Assembly (NCBI GenBank): GCA_963971425.1
Contig: OZ020519.1
Location: 10,928,028-10,992,027 of the forward strand
Direction: 5' to 3'
Source of the DNA: Bryoerythrophyllum caledonicum
Lineage: Eukaryota; Streptophyta; Bryopsida; Pottiales; Pottiaceae
DNA: 64,000 bases
A program made the position numbers and the translations under genes. Under the pieces are notes generated by a model. That model was not told the origin of the DNA, did no database searches, and was given only the letters and a program-made list of their open reading frames with translations. Position 1 is the stretch's first letter, and each line of letters begins with the position of its first letter. This document shows, in pieces, positions 42,490 through 55,552 of this stretch.

Positions 42490-43110
42490 TTATCTTGTGC
42501 AATGTGCACATCGCAATGTGTTCTGGTGCCATACATTTTCCATCTGTAGCATGCCCCATTTGGCACAGTTATTATCACCGTGTACCTTATAATGTACGTG
42601 CTCTAAAAGTACGAAGAGGCCATAAAGCTATGTGGGAACTACAAAAACTCTTACTTCCTGACATAAAATCTCAATGTTACACTCTCACAATCACCCAATA
42701 TACTGTGCGGACAGGAAACCCCCCAAGCTCGGACTTACCCGAGGTGGGGCCCGTCTTAATTGCATGGGCTCATTTTTATGTCCCTCCCATTTCTGGGGGG
42801 GTCAAAGGCTTTTTTTGGATTTTTTAATATTAAATTGGGGCCTAGAGCTCCAATTTAGGATAGGAGACTCCCTAGCTAAATTTAGGGCCCCATCCAAAAA
42901 CAAAATAGGGGCCAGGTTTTGGCCCCACCACCTCCTCCCCCACCTGGTAAGTCCAAGCGTGGGGGTTTTCCTGTCAAATCGCCAATATACTAACAACTCC
43001 CAAGATAATGCCATCTCATCATGGTTAGTACAATGCACTTGCGTTTCTCCAAGATGCCTATGGCTTGCAAAACTTAAACATGACATACTAGAGTTTTTGA
43101 TTACCCTTTA
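42490..43110 (+). mobile_element. LINE C-terminal fragment, second copy, with MITE inside
   Basis: HRVPYNVRALKVRRGHKAMW, ELQKLLLPDIKSQCYTLTIT and, after the MITE, NNSQDNAISSWLVQCTC plus CLWLAKLKHDILEF correspond to the region of LINE piece 3 around RHNKAV and NNNPQENTAP. It belongs to the same family and is dead. Confidence 0.65.
42705..42981. mobile_element. Foldback MITE, possibly Mutator-like
   Basis: 277 bp with long inverted ends (GACAGGAAACCCCC near the left, GGGGGTTTTCCTGTC near the right, continuing into GGACTTACC / GGTAAGTCC). CCAATATACT flanks both sides (42695-42704, 42982-42991). A 9-10-bp duplication and long TIRs suggest Mutator. It splits a LINE fragment. Confidence 0.75.
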
Positions 43111-43384
43111 ACTCCTACGAGGCCCTAGTAGGGTCAATTTTGGCGCTTTTACTCCTTCTAACTCTTTTCACAATCGGCCATTGTCTCTCACGTCCTCTGA
43201 ACGCATTACATGCTTTCCATCGAATCTCTCCATTGATCCATGCACGCATTAACAAACTACAATGATTTTTGTGAAGTGGGGTCATGCTAAGATGTATCCA
43301 TTGTGTAAATGATGTTCTACTTGATTTATAACCCTTATAGATTCTTCTAGGTTCTCATGGTCCACTTAGGCATTCAAGGGTTGA

Positions 43385-44187
43385 CCCTTTACCGCCCAGG
43401 AAGCCCAAAATGGGACTCCGGATGTGCTAAAATCCAATTTGCGTGAAATCCTTGAGGAATTAGGCTTCAAGATATAAGGTTCAGATTTGCGCACACATTA
43501 CATGAATACTCTTCAACAATCAGATCATGAATTGGATTTGTAGAACTCTTGGGAAAGCTAGGAATACAATACAAAATACATCAAATACACTCAAATATAG
43601 TGCATACAGTGAATACCATGCCACATACTATGTTGTATTTCACACTCATCCACATTGATTTTGGTCTTAAATTTTGATTCAACTTTGTCTTTAAGACATT
43701 CTCCATTGTTTTGTGATTGTTGATCTCTCTCCTTACATACGAATTTTCCGCTTTGATCGTATAAGGTTGGAACATTTTTGTATACAATCAAGTAGAAAAA
43801 AGCAAAAAAATCACCAATAATTGTGTATGAATATTTTCTTCACATATGATATGTCAATGCAAAGCTATCAACCTAGTGCATATGTGAACCCCTCTTATTC
43901 AAAGTAAAAAAATCTTGCAAGAATCCATTGATGGTTAAAGTAGTACACCCTCCAAAATCCACAGTTTTCACTATCAATATACCGTAACTTTAAACATTCA
44001 ATTTGTAATCTATTCCATCAACTGTTGGATGTTGTACAAAATTATCCCAAAGTTTAGGTCATGGGTTAAATTCAATTTTGTAAGGTTACATATTAATGTA
44101 AGGCATTGTATTTCCATCAAATATGGGTCAAAGAAAAGAATCAGTATAAATCTTGGTTTTTCCAGAAAGTGCCTTGGGCGGAAAGGG
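43385..44187. mobile_element. Family X copy 1 (803 bp)
   Basis: Ends CCCTTTACCGCCCAGG and, inverted, CCCTTTCCGCCCAAGG; flanks TTGA and TTAA. Non-coding. It is the uninterrupted version of the copy at 44739-47366. Confidence 0.8.
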
Positions 44188-44738
44188 TTAACACCTTATA
44201 GTGCAAGGGGATGTGTTGCTTCTCCTATCACCTTTGCATTGCATTTTCATGCACCTTTAGGACTTAAAGTCCTTCTGTAAGAGAAAAGAAATGGTATGGG
44301 AGGGTGGGATTTGAATATTAGGAAAAAAAACCTTGAGGAATTTCATGCTTTTTTTTTTTTGCACCAATGAAATGCATGGCAATCAATGCTCTTGGACCAC
44401 ATTCAATGCAATCTTAAACTCCTCTATAGTACCCTAAGTTCCCAAAGACTTACCAATAAATCCCCACACCTTTCTTAAGCTAAGGCACCATGTCCATATA
44501 GTCCCAATTACTAACATGGGACCATAAAGTAGAGGGTGGCATTCAGGGTGACCTCCATTCGCTTTCATAATACTCTACTATGTGTAAAAGTAGTGCCATA
44601 CTGAGACCCATTATTTGTATACCTACATCCAAAATACACTATGTCATTCATAGAATTCACATGTTGTAGTGTTTGTTCTGTTCAAAATAACATCTTATCA
44701 AAATCAACAAATATTAACCCCTAATAATTCATTGTAAG
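44188..44738. other. Intergenic, no gene seen
   Basis: A poly-T tract at 44349 and a stray TTAACCCCTAAT end (44714) that looks like a decayed family-P terminus. Confidence 0.4.
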
Positions 44739-45166
44739 CCTTTAGTGCCCACAAGACCCAAAATGGGACTCTAGAGGTGTCAAAACTCAATTTGCATAAA
44801 ATCCATTAGGAATTAGGTTGTGAAATGTGAAGTTCATTTTTGCGTACATATTACATGAACACCTTATAAAATTCATATCGTGATTTTGACTTACATATCT
44901 CATGGAAAGCCATGAATACAACAAAAAAATACATCAAATAAACTAAAATACAATGAATACCATGCCGCATATTAGGTTGTATTTCATACACATGCAAAAT
45001 GATTTTGTTCTTATCTTTTGAATGAAATTTGTCTTTTATAAGATTCTTCATTGTTTTGTGATTGTTGATCTCTCTCATCACATACAAAACTTTTGTTTTA
45101 ATTCGTATAAGTTTGGAACATTTTTGTATACAATCAAGCCGACAAAAGCAAAAAAATCATCAATAA

Positions 45167-46958
45167 CCCCTAAGGTACCAAGTGTCCAAAAAGGGCTTTT
45201 TGAAAGTTTGGTCAGGTTCCTATGGTATCAATTTCCAACATTCTTCTTTGAAATTTTTACTATAGAAAGACATTACCAAGACCTTAGTAGGAAAACATTT
45301 TTTTTCCTAAATTGGACATTTGATGAAAAAGTTATAGGGTTTTGAATTTTAAATGGGGAGGGCGGGCACCTCGGGCACCTCCAAATTTTTTTGATAGGAT
45401 ACTCTATTGAAAGTGAGATTTTCAATACAGTCTAACCTTGATAATATCACACTTGTTAATATAACACCTTACTATTGTCACCCAAAACCTTGAAACAGAT
45501 GTTCTTAGTGTAAAACTACCTTGTTAATATCACTATCACCCTTGATAATATCACATTTTTTTTCAAAATCTGTAGTGTAAGTGTGACAATATAAAAAATG
45601 GATGGATGAATAAGTGTGGATGATGGCATATTATCTCGTCGGAATGTTTTATTGTATCTACGATTGAAAGTGATTTCTGAATGAAAAATGTGCACAAATC
45701 ATAGATTTCGGTGAAGACAAGGGTTCTAAGAAGAGCGAGGGTTCTGAGCTCCAAAAGCATTGAGACTCGGGAGAAGACAAGGGTTTGCTTGCGGTTGGTT
45801 TCTTTATAGATTTAGTACAGTACAGGTCGCTGGGGTGTAAGTTCATTGTTGGAATGGTGATTAATTGATGATACTATATGTGTAATGTGAACGAGTTACA
45901 CCTTGTCACGTGTTATTTCTCAATGACCATTCGACATGAGGTGAGATAAATCATATGTTAAGTTTCAATGGATTTACTAATTTGTTAAGTCTCAATATGA
46001 GATTTCACTGATTCATTTATTTGTTTTTTGGGATTTATAACATCTGATGGTGATTGATTCAGGTTGGAAAATCAAGTGTATGACAGGTTTGTAATTTAAT
46101 TTATTTTTCTGATTTTTTTTTTAATTTTCTCGATTTTTTTTTGCCTTCTTTTTTGATAATATCACATTTTGCCTAAAATTGCAAAACGTGATATTATCAA
46201 GATTGTCACACCTTGATAATATCACATTTTTGGGTGAAACGGAGGGTGTGATATTATCTAGGTTAGACTGTACTCGCAAGTAATTTTATTTCCCTTCATG
46301 TTGTGAAAAAAAAGTTCTTGTCTTTAGTGAAAAATAGCATACCAACCCAAGTCAAACATTTTCACACATTGTCACTCATTGTCGGGCAAGGTACCAAAAA
46401 AACTTCTTCTTTTCTACATAAAACCTAGAGATCTTCATATTTTTCACTTTTTATTTTTTCCACAACAATATGTAATGTAAACCTTCATATTAACCATTCG
46501 GATTATCAATCGAAAACATGTTAAGTTAAAAAAAAAAAAAAAATGTGAATTAACAAATTTCAAGCCTCCACTCCTTGCACACTTGTTTTGAATATGCTAC
46601 ACTCGGTCTCTACCTCTAAAAATTGATGTGTCAGGAGCTGACATATGCTTAACAAGATGGTAATAGATTTAGACCTTTTGTAGTGAAATTTTTTGACACC
46701 AACTGAAGTCAAAGTCTGCTGATCCACTAAACTCAGGGAAGAAAATGAACCATATGCTTGACTTCAAACACTATAATCTTTCAATCCGTGCGGTCAAAGT
46801 TTATGAAATTTTGTCCATGTATTACTTAATAAGCCTTTATTGAGATCCTACGGTCAGAACTAAAAATAAAAAATTTTGTTACCTTCTTTATTCGTTGCAC
46901 TAGAATCCATTTAGTTTGAAGTGTTTTTGGTGTAAAACTGTCACAATACCTTACGGGA
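45167..46958. mobile_element. Family P copy inside X, itself holding Q
   Basis: Starts CCCCTAAGGTACCAAG, ends ACCTTACGGGA. TAA lies at 45164-45166 and 46959-46961, and copy 1 of X shows the empty site CAATAATTG. Less the internal Q element it is about 947 bp, the standard P length. Confidence 0.85.
45428..46270. mobile_element. Pogo/mariner-like non-autonomous element 'Q'
   Basis: 843 bp with ends CAGTCTAACCTTGATAATAT and, inverted, CAGTCTAACCTAGATAATAT, and TA at 45426-45427 and 46271-46272. Near both ends TTGATAATATCACA is repeated. CAGT termini with TA targets fit the pogo/Tigger group. Other P copies show the empty site (TACTCGC; inverted at about 53500). No coding capacity. Confidence 0.85.
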
Positions 46959-47366
46959 TAATCATGTATAAATGTTTTCTTCTCATATGATATGTCAATG
47001 CAAAGCTATCAACCTAGTGCACATGTGAACTTCTTTTATTCAAAGTACAAAAATTCTTGCATGAATGTATTGGTGGATAAAGTAGTATACCCTTCAAAGT
47101 CCAATTTTTTTATTATCAATATACGATAGCTATAAGCACTATAATCTAATATATCAACTGTTGGATGTTATGCAAAATTTCCTCAAAGTTCAGGTCATGG
47201 TTTGAATTCGATTTTGTAAGGCTGGATACTAGAATCATGAATATTTCCATCAATGTTAGTTCAAAGAAAAAAATTAGAATCATTAATTCTATTTCCATCA
47301 AAGTTAGTTCAAAGAAATAAATCAGCACATATCTTGGTTTTGGAAAAACATGACGTGGGCACAAAA

Positions 47367-48518
47367 GAAGTAAAACAACTAGGCTCAAAGGTTGACCGTT
47401 TGGTACGACAATTAGCTCCCTTTACAAAAGCATATGATACAACAACAAAATTATCATAACATGCGCATAGGTCTAGAACAAATATTTGCTATTTACAACA
47501 ACCACTTGATATTACAGCAACATCCATCAAAACAAATTGTCACCGTCCATGACATCCAGAATAAAGCATGTCAGAATTGGTCATGAGGAATGAATAGTCC
47601 CCAATGGTTTGATACATTTGTTTATGTGGATTCCCACGAGAGTCAATTAATTTGTAAGTTAGAATTGTCATTGTAAGGCACCCATTAGCTCACATGCTCA
47701 CATGTTCAATCAATCAACCACAATGCATACCATTGCACCATACTTTGCCATGCTCACTAGAGCAACACAAGATTAGTTTGTCAAACATACCACACATCAT
47801 TGCACCATGTAACTTCACCATACTCACTACAGTAGCACTTGATTAATTTGTCTAGCATAGTGCACACCATAGTAGTATGTAACTTCACTTGCTCACAACA
47901 GTTAGACACATTGATTGATTTATCTATATCCCTTTTATATAAGCAAGTTTATCCAAGGTACTTTCTATCTCATTTTGCATGTGTGTCTGACAATTCCCTT
48001 GACTGTTGAGTCATATGGAGATTACTTTACCATCATCTTGTGATGTCATCCTTTAATAGAATCATTTGTCCAACATTCCCGTATAACAGCCTTCACCCAC
48101 CCTTTCCATTATATTAGCGAGTCAATATAGGAGCCTCTATATATAATAGGCAGAACCAACAAGGTTATTGTAAAGAGAGTTGACTATATGGGCAAGGGCC
48201 AAGTTCAACTTTTACTAATTCAAAATCAATTGGATATTATTTTTTGAATTAATTGGGATATTATCAAGTGGACAATATCAAATATTTTAAAAAATAATAA
48301 ACAAATGTTGCCATAGCAAAAGACATAAAAGGGGAATGGAGTTTAAAAAACCCTTGGCCTTTAGAAGTATATGCATGAGGAATTCAGATAAAAGCCCCTG
48401 GGTCTTGAATTTAAACCCATGGTTGTCTCAAAATGGTAAATACAGTACATGTAATTTCTTGACCAAAGTTGATTTACTATTTTTTAAAATCCAAACGGCC
48501 AATCTCCATGATAATTAA
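47367..48518. other. Intergenic, no gene seen
   Basis: Contains a fragment TTAGCTCCCTTTACAAAAGC at 47414 related to the MITE at 59649, and otherwise AT-rich sequence without recognisable genes. Confidence 0.5.
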
Positions 48519-50884
48519 CCCCTAAAATTCCTTGAAAATTTCACATCAAAATGTTGATTCTATTGCAAGGAATAAAGAAGGAAATAAAAAGTTTTATTTC
48601 CAATTTAGACCATAGGATCTCAATTAGGACTTATTACTTCCAAAATGACAAAGGTCCGGAAGTGGGCTTTTGCAAATCTTGGGCACATTCCCATGGTTGC
48701 TATTTATATTTACAATTCTTGAAGCTTTAACAAAGATGAAAGAAGTCAAGTGGTACATTATTTTTTAATTTTTATTTATATTGAACCTATAGACAAAACG
48801 TTATGCCTACTTAAGGAAAAACTTATCTAGTGGGGACACATTGGGCAACTCCAATAACTTTTGCTAGGACACTTTATCAAAAGTGCAATTTTCATTAGTA
48901 GCTAGTAAAATGATTTCCTTTCATATTGTAAAAGAAATCTTGTCTTCAATGAACAATAGCAAACTAATCCAAGTCAAACATTTTCACACATTCTTGCACA
49001 TTGATGGGCAAGGTACCAAAACAACTTATTCATTTCCTCATGAAAATTAGGGATCCTCATCTTTTTTAGTGCTTATTTTTTTCCACAACAATATGTTGTG
49101 TAAACTACCTTGTTGACAATTTAGATTATCAAACTAAAACATATTAATTCCACCAAAAAAATATAACATGAATTGGCAAGTATTGAACCTTCACTCCTTG
49201 CACAATTGTATTGAATATACTACACCCCTTTGCTACCTCTAGAAATTGGTTACAAGGAATTAATGTCATGCTTAACATAATGGTAATGAATTTAAACCTT
49301 GTGTAGTGTGAAACTTTGACACCAAGTGAAGTCAAAGTCAAGTAATCCACTCATCATTGGAAAGAAAATGAGTTGTTTTCTTTGCTTCAATCACTATAAT
49401 TTTTCTATTTGTGTGGTCAAGGTTCATGAGACTTTGTGAGTATGATATTTATTAAGTCTTCATTGAGATCCTACGGTTAAAACTTGAAATGAAAGCTTTT
49501 GTTTCCTTCCATACTCATTGCACCAGAATTCAAAGTTTTGAAGTGTTTTGGTCTGAAATTGCCAAAGAATTTAAGGGGTTTAATAACATACTCACAAAAT
49601 TTCATAAACTCTAGTGACCACACGGATTGAAAGATTATTATAATAGTGTTTGAAGTAGAGAAACAACTCATTTTCTTCCATGCATTGCATTGTGTAGATC
49701 TACACACTTCAACTTCACTTGGTGTTCAAATTTTGCACCACACAAGGTCTAAATTCATTACCATCATCTTAAGCATGAAATAAGTTCCTTGAACATCAAT
49801 TTTTAGAGGAAGAAAAGGAGTGTAGCATTTTCAAAGCAATTGTGCGAGAAGAAGTGGTTATAAAATTGCCAACTCAATTTTTTTCTTTTGTGAACTTAAT
49901 ATGATATTGAATGATAATATAAATGGTTAATAAGAAGGCACACAACACATATTGTTGTGGGGAAAAGAGAAAGTAAATTTTTTGAAGATCTCTAGGTTTA
50001 TGTGGAAAAGAAGAAGTTTTTTTTAGTACCTTACTCGACATTGTGTGACAAAAAAACGTCCTTACTTTCTATGCGTTTTTTAGTGAAAACTATGAAGGTT
50101 GCTAGGAATCTTCCTTCACTACTACCAGGCTCACAAACTCTACAAAACTACTATTTTGAGGCTGGTAGTAGTGTAAACTCTACAAAACTACTATTTGTCA
50201 ACTCTACAAAACTACTATTTGTCAACTCTACAAAACTACTATTTGTCAACTCTACAAAACTACTATTTGTCAACTCTACAAAACTACTGTTCAACTCTAT
50301 AGTACCCTACCCAACTGCTCAAAACTCAAGATTTTTAGATTTAAAGCACCATAAATAGAATGAAAAACATATGTGCAAAGATAACCTCTATTTCTATTAT
50401 CACCAAAAATCTCAAGAAATTCTCTTCAAAACTGCCCAAAATCGATTGGTACCATATAAATACAAATAATTCTTTAGGGATTAACCCCTAAAGAATCTAG
50501 TGTACTTGTGGGGTACAAGTTTTTCCACTTTGACTGCCATTATTTGTCAATCTATATAGTCAAAATCCACAAATCATTTGCCACATCATCTCATACAACT
50601 ATAGAAGAAAATCCTATGGTTACATTCTCTTAAAATTTTCCTTAGCAATTTTTAGTTGATGGAGTACAAAATCCTCTAAAATGCCTTGGTCCTTTAGGGG
50701 TTAAGATGGCTTAACTTTTTTCCATAGGTCCGATAAGAATTCTAAAAAATTGAACATTCCCGTAGTCCTCTTATATTTTTGCATATTTTTACAAAATTTC
50801 AAGATTTGTTAATATAAATTTCAACCATGGAAACGTGCCCTAGATTTGCAAAAGCCCACCTCAAGACTTTTGTCATTTAGGGTT
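48519..50884. mobile_element. Cluster of truncated and nested family P copies
   Basis: Starts CCCCTAAAATTCCTTG at 48519. Internal junctions show at about 48640 and 49570 (TTTAAGGGG), and the cluster ends at CATTTAGGG near 50884. Both known subfamilies of right end are present. Exact boundaries of each copy are unclear. Confidence 0.65.
50113..50300. repeat. 24-bp tandem repeats next to a short hairpin
   Basis: AACTCTACAAAACTACTATT plus TGTC recurs four to five times (50174-50300). Just left of it CACTACTACCAGGCTC (about 50116) can pair with GAGGCTGGTAGTAGTG (about 50158). In one frame the 24-mer reads VNSTKLLF repeatedly, but this is not a credible gene. Confidence 0.9.
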
Positions 50885-52818
50885 AGTTCTTAGCGTTGCC
50901 AAAATAATTATTATAGTTGGGGCCAGAGCTTCTACCATATCCCATGGTGACTGCCTCCTTCCAAGATATTAATATCATTGTCATAAAACATGCCATGTAC
51001 ATATGGCACCATAACTACAAAGCTTTCTTCTAGCAAGAAAATAAGTTACTACATGGATTATCATAATGAATATAAGATGCACTAATCATTATAAATTGGT
51101 TGTATTTTTTACAGGAAAAATAAATAAAATCTACAAGACAGGTTTATGGAATTCTATCACACAAGCAGAATGAATGTATTCAATCTTGGTAAAAAATTAT
51201 ATTCAATCTTACGTTGAATAAAAGGTTGTTTTCACTAAATACTTAGTGTGCCTTATAGTACATAAGGCAATAAATATACACTAACTATTGTATTTAATGT
51301 TAGCAAAACTAAAGATGAATACAAACACTAAAGGTCTAAATGTGGCTAACATTGAATGTAAACCCAACAATATTTTTCAGCTTTAGTAATTACAAAGTGA
51401 TATATGTACATTTTGTGCAAGGTTTCTCCCACTCCATAGCTCGGCTTGACATTTACTTTTGTGTATAGCACACACTGAATTTCAACTTGTTTGTGTTTAG
51501 AGTGAGTTGTATAGTGAGGTAAGTTAGAGTCAACGTCAAAAGCCACACCTAATACCATAACTACTTAGTGCTTTCGGGTGGGCCAAAGTTTTTTATTTAA
51601 TTTATTTTTTGCCATTCATGCCTACCCCACTAATGTACAATTTCTTACAAGTCAACCATTGAAAAGCTGAGTTTTTCCATAGGTCTGTTATGGTTCAAAC
51701 CTTTGGTCGGCGGCCATCACCCGTACAAGGGACATATACTCCACGATTTCCGATGTTCTTCATGATGTGCTCGTGAGAAGTTGGTCAAATGGAATAATAC
51801 CTGAGCTGCAGAGCAGTTTGTGGATTGATAATTGCATGATGTTCACACGCCTATTTTGAGTGGTATTCATTATTCCAACAATGTTTTTGACTGTTGACAT
51901 GTGCTCTATGATGATTCTGTGTAAGTATTTTCCTAATTGAATGACGTAGGCTAACATGAACAAGAACTTCACCCTTATCTCTGAAAAAAATTTAAATTAA
52001 AAAAACTGTTGCCTACAGATATAGCCCCATTCACCTCTCATGTGTGCGGGGTAGGACTGTTTTTCTAGCAAAATTTTGACAAACGAGCATTGCTGTCGAG
52101 CGTGGATTTGATAATAAATTAGAGGGAAGTTCTGTTAGTGGCCACTAGGAAATCTGGGAATTAAGGGACGAGGATAAAAAAGAAAAAAGAAAAAGCGCTC
52201 TAGCAGGGTACAACTTTTGGGTGTAGGGTACAACTTTTGGGTGGTTGTCGTTAAATTCTTCAACCATCATTGATGAAGAATGTAACTTTAATATGCTTTC
52301 TGTTTTACCTGAAACTTGAAGGACATAAGATTGTAGGAATTTTGACAAGTGTCCTCACAAATGGGTTCAAATTGACCTGTTCAAAAGGAATGAATATATG
52401 AAACAGTACTCACATTGCATAAACAAAAGTCACCAATAGTTGCTTTGTTGCACCCAAAAAGAAGGTTATCAATTTAATAGAATATATTATAAGCTTAATG
52501 TTGCCGGGAATTCATTGGTGAAATCTGAACAGAAGATGAAAGAGAGGTTGGCAATTAAAATTAGTTATATGCTTTTATTTTTACTTTTGAGGTTAGTTAA
52601 AAGAAGGATTGATTGTGTCAAAGGACCCTTGTCTTGTGGAGATCAATGCAACTAAAAGTACTTATCTAAGTCATCATCACTATAGGCATGTGTTTCCTTG
52701 ATGTTATCTCCTTGCTAAGTTTGTACTTTCTCGCCACAACAGAGAACCAAGTATTTTATGCTAAGGGGGTTCAAACTCGCACCAAGCGTTGAGGTGCCGA
52801 GAGCTACTAGCAATTTAA
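50885..52818. other. Intergenic, no gene seen
   Basis: AT-rich, with a short direct repeat GGGTACAACTTTTGGGTG at about 52206-52240. No domain recognised in either strand. Confidence 0.5.
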
Positions 52819-53763
52819 CCCCTAAGGTACCAAGGCAGTTTTACACCAAAAACACTTCAAAATTAATGGATTCTAGTGCAATGAATAAAGAAGGTAACAA
52901 AAACTTTGATTCTTAGTTCTGATCGTAGGATCTCAATAAAGGCTTATTAATTAATACATGTACAAAATTTCATAAACTTTGACCGCACGGATTGAAAGAT
53001 TATAGTGTTTGAAGTCAGGCAAATGGTTCATTTTCTTCCCTGCGTTCAGTGGATCAGCAGACTTTGACTTCAGTTGGTGTCAAAAAAATTCACTACACAA
53101 GGTCTAAATCTATTACCATCTTGTTAAGCATGATGTTAGATCCTTACACACCAATTTTTAAAGGTAGAGACCGGGTGTAGCATATTCAAAACAAGTGTGC
53201 AAGGAGTGGAGGCTCGAAATTTGTTAATTCACACTTTAATTTTTTTTGAACTTAATATGTTTTTGATTGATAATCCGAATGGTTAATACGAAGGTTTACA
53301 TTACATATTGTTGTGGAAAAAATAAGAAGTGAAAAATAGGAAGATCTCTAGGTTTTATGTGGAAAAGAAGAAGTTTTTTTGGTACCTTGCCCAACAATGA
53401 GTGACAATGTGTGAAAATGTTTGACTTGGGTTGGTATGCTATTTTTCACTAAAGACAAGAACTTTTTTTTGACAACATGAAGGGAAATAATATTACTTGC
53501 GAGTACTGAAAATCTCACTTTCAATAGAGTGTCCTATCAAAAGTTTTTGGAGGTGCCCGAGGTGCCCGCCCTCCCCATTTGAAATTAAAAACCCTATAAC
53601 TTTTTCATCAAATGTCCAATTTAGGAAAAAATTGTTTTCCCACTAAGGTCTTGGTAATGCCCTTCTATGGTAAGAATTTCAAAGATGAATGTTTGAAATT
53701 GACAGCATAGGAACCTGACCGAATTTTCAAAAAGCCTGTTTTGGACACTTGGTCCTTTAGGGG
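52819..53763. mobile_element. Family P copy (945 bp)
   Basis: Ends CCCCTAAGGTACCAAG and GGTCCTTTAGGGG, flanks TTTAA / TTAATT. Holds the empty Q target (GCGAGTACTGAAAATC at about 53500). Confidence 0.85.
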
Positions 53764-53774
53764 TTAATTGGTCT

Positions 53775-54335
53775 AGAGCCTTAAAAATGGCCTTGGTCAG
53801 GTCTTTGGGCTTTTACACTCGGTCTAAGGGTGAAGATGCCGAGGGCGTCAAAAATGCCCACATGGCATCACTTTTTGGAGATTTTTGCGCCAAGAGTTGG
53901 TCCCTCAAGGAAAGTTTGGGTTTCAATTCTTGTTTGGACCACTCTTGCCAAGGAGCCAAACATTGTTTTGGTTTATATATTAAGATTTGACAAGAACTCA
54001 ACTGTTAGATTAACATAGTCACTTGGTAGACTCTGAAATTTTTAATTTAATTCTTTTAACCTAATTTGTTAAATTTTAATTTCTATATTTTGTTTTGTGC
54101 CGGTACTTGTGCTGAAATTAGTTGTGTATGAGCATTTTGACCATTTTCTTGATTTTAAAAAACTAAAAATGTATTCTCTTCTAGGCTCTATGACTAAAGA
54201 AAATGAGAGAGGGTTTCTTTTTAAAATAAGAACCGTTAAGAAGTAAAAATTAACTCAAGATTTGTCAAATAGTTTGGATCACTGCCTCTCGACTCGATAC
54301 CTTGGACTTTCACACTACAAGGTCCCAAACTCTGC
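53775..54335. mobile_element. Decayed relative of MITE A
   Basis: CCCACATGGCATCACTTTTT and GGAGATTTTTGCGCCAAG align with CCTACATGGCAGTACTTTTG and GGAGAATTTTGGTGCCAAGG in element A. Termini are no longer clear. Confidence 0.6.
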
Positions 54336-54607
54336 AAATTACATATTTCAATATTTTTTTTCAACTCCAAAATTCAACTCCTCAGCATAGTTTGGTCCTT
54401 GATGAACTTGGTACCTTAGTCCAAGTGTGTAAACTCATGAGCTTAAATCATACACTCTTCAATTTTAGATTGAAAGACATATTCAATAATTCTAAATGGA
54501 GAAGGTCAAATAGGAAGAAACTTATCCTGTAAAATTGGATAAACTCTTTTATACCATTTTTTTTAGCAATTGCAATATGAAGTTATCTATCTCACATTTG
54601 GTTTTCA

Positions 54608-55552
54608 CCCCTAAAGGCCCAAGGCATTTTCACACCAATAACACTTCGAAACTCTTCGTTCTAGTGCAATGAGAAATGAGGTGATTGAAACGTTTTATTT
54701 CAACATCTAACCGTAGGATCTAAATGAAGACTTATTCTTTAACGTCCTCTCAAAAGTTCACACAAAAATTGACGGGACAGATCGAAACATTACAGTGTTT
54801 GAAGTAGGAAAAACCGTTCTATTTCCCTACCTTGAGTGGATAAGCAAACCTTGACTTCGCTTGGTTTCAAATTTTTGCACTACACAAGGTCCAAAAACAT
54901 TACCATCATGTTAATCATGATGTTATTTCCTTGAACACCATTTTTTAGAGGTAGAGAGGGCGTGCAACGTATTCAAAACAAATGTGCAACGAGGTAAGGT
55001 TCAAAAATTGCCAATACACGTTTTTATTTTTTTGTAAACTAAATATGTTTTAGAATGATAATCCAAATGGTCAATATGAAGTTTTACACCACATCTCGTA
55101 GTAGAAAAAATCAAATGTAAGAGTTATGAAGATCTCATAGTTTTATGTGGAAAAGAAGAAGTTTTTTTGGTACCTTTCCCGACAAAGTGTGACAATGTGT
55201 GAAAATGTTTGACTTAGATTATTATGCTATTTTCCACTTAAGATAAGAGATTTTTTTGAACAATATGAAAGGAAATAATATTATTTGCTAATATTGAAAA
55301 TATCACATATAATAGAGTGTCCTAGCAAAAGTTTTTGGAGGTGCCCGGCGTGCCAACTCTCCCGGTTTGAAATTCAAAACCCTATAATTTTTTCAAATAA
55401 TGTCGTATTTAGGAAAAATTTGAACTTACACAAAGTTTTTAGCAATGTCCATCTACAGTAGAAAATTCAAAAAGGAATGTTACAAATTGACACCATAGGA
55501 ATCTACCCGAACATTGAAGAGCCTCCTGAGGGGACTCTTGGGCCTTTAGGGG
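54608..55552. mobile_element. Family P copy (945 bp)
   Basis: Ends CCCCTAAAGGCCCAAG and CTTGGGCCTTTAGGGG form an exact 16-bp inverted repeat. Next to the right end is a palindrome-like GAGCCTCCTGAGGGGACTC. Flanks TTCA / TTAA. Confidence 0.9.

Larger units (their letters stand above)
44739..47366. mobile_element. Family X copy 2, split by a family P copy
   Basis: 44739-45163 matches the first half and 46962-47366 the second half of copy 1 (AAGCAAAAAAATCA and CATATGATATGTCAATGCAA on the two sides of the break). Ends are decayed. Confidence 0.8.

Noticed and set aside
42802-43086. 94-aa minus ORF
   Set aside because: Runs through the palindromic MITE and the antisense of a LINE fragment.
50002-50358. 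118-aa ORF with VNSTKLLF repeats
   Set aside because: Frame across a 24-bp tandem repeat inside a non-coding element.
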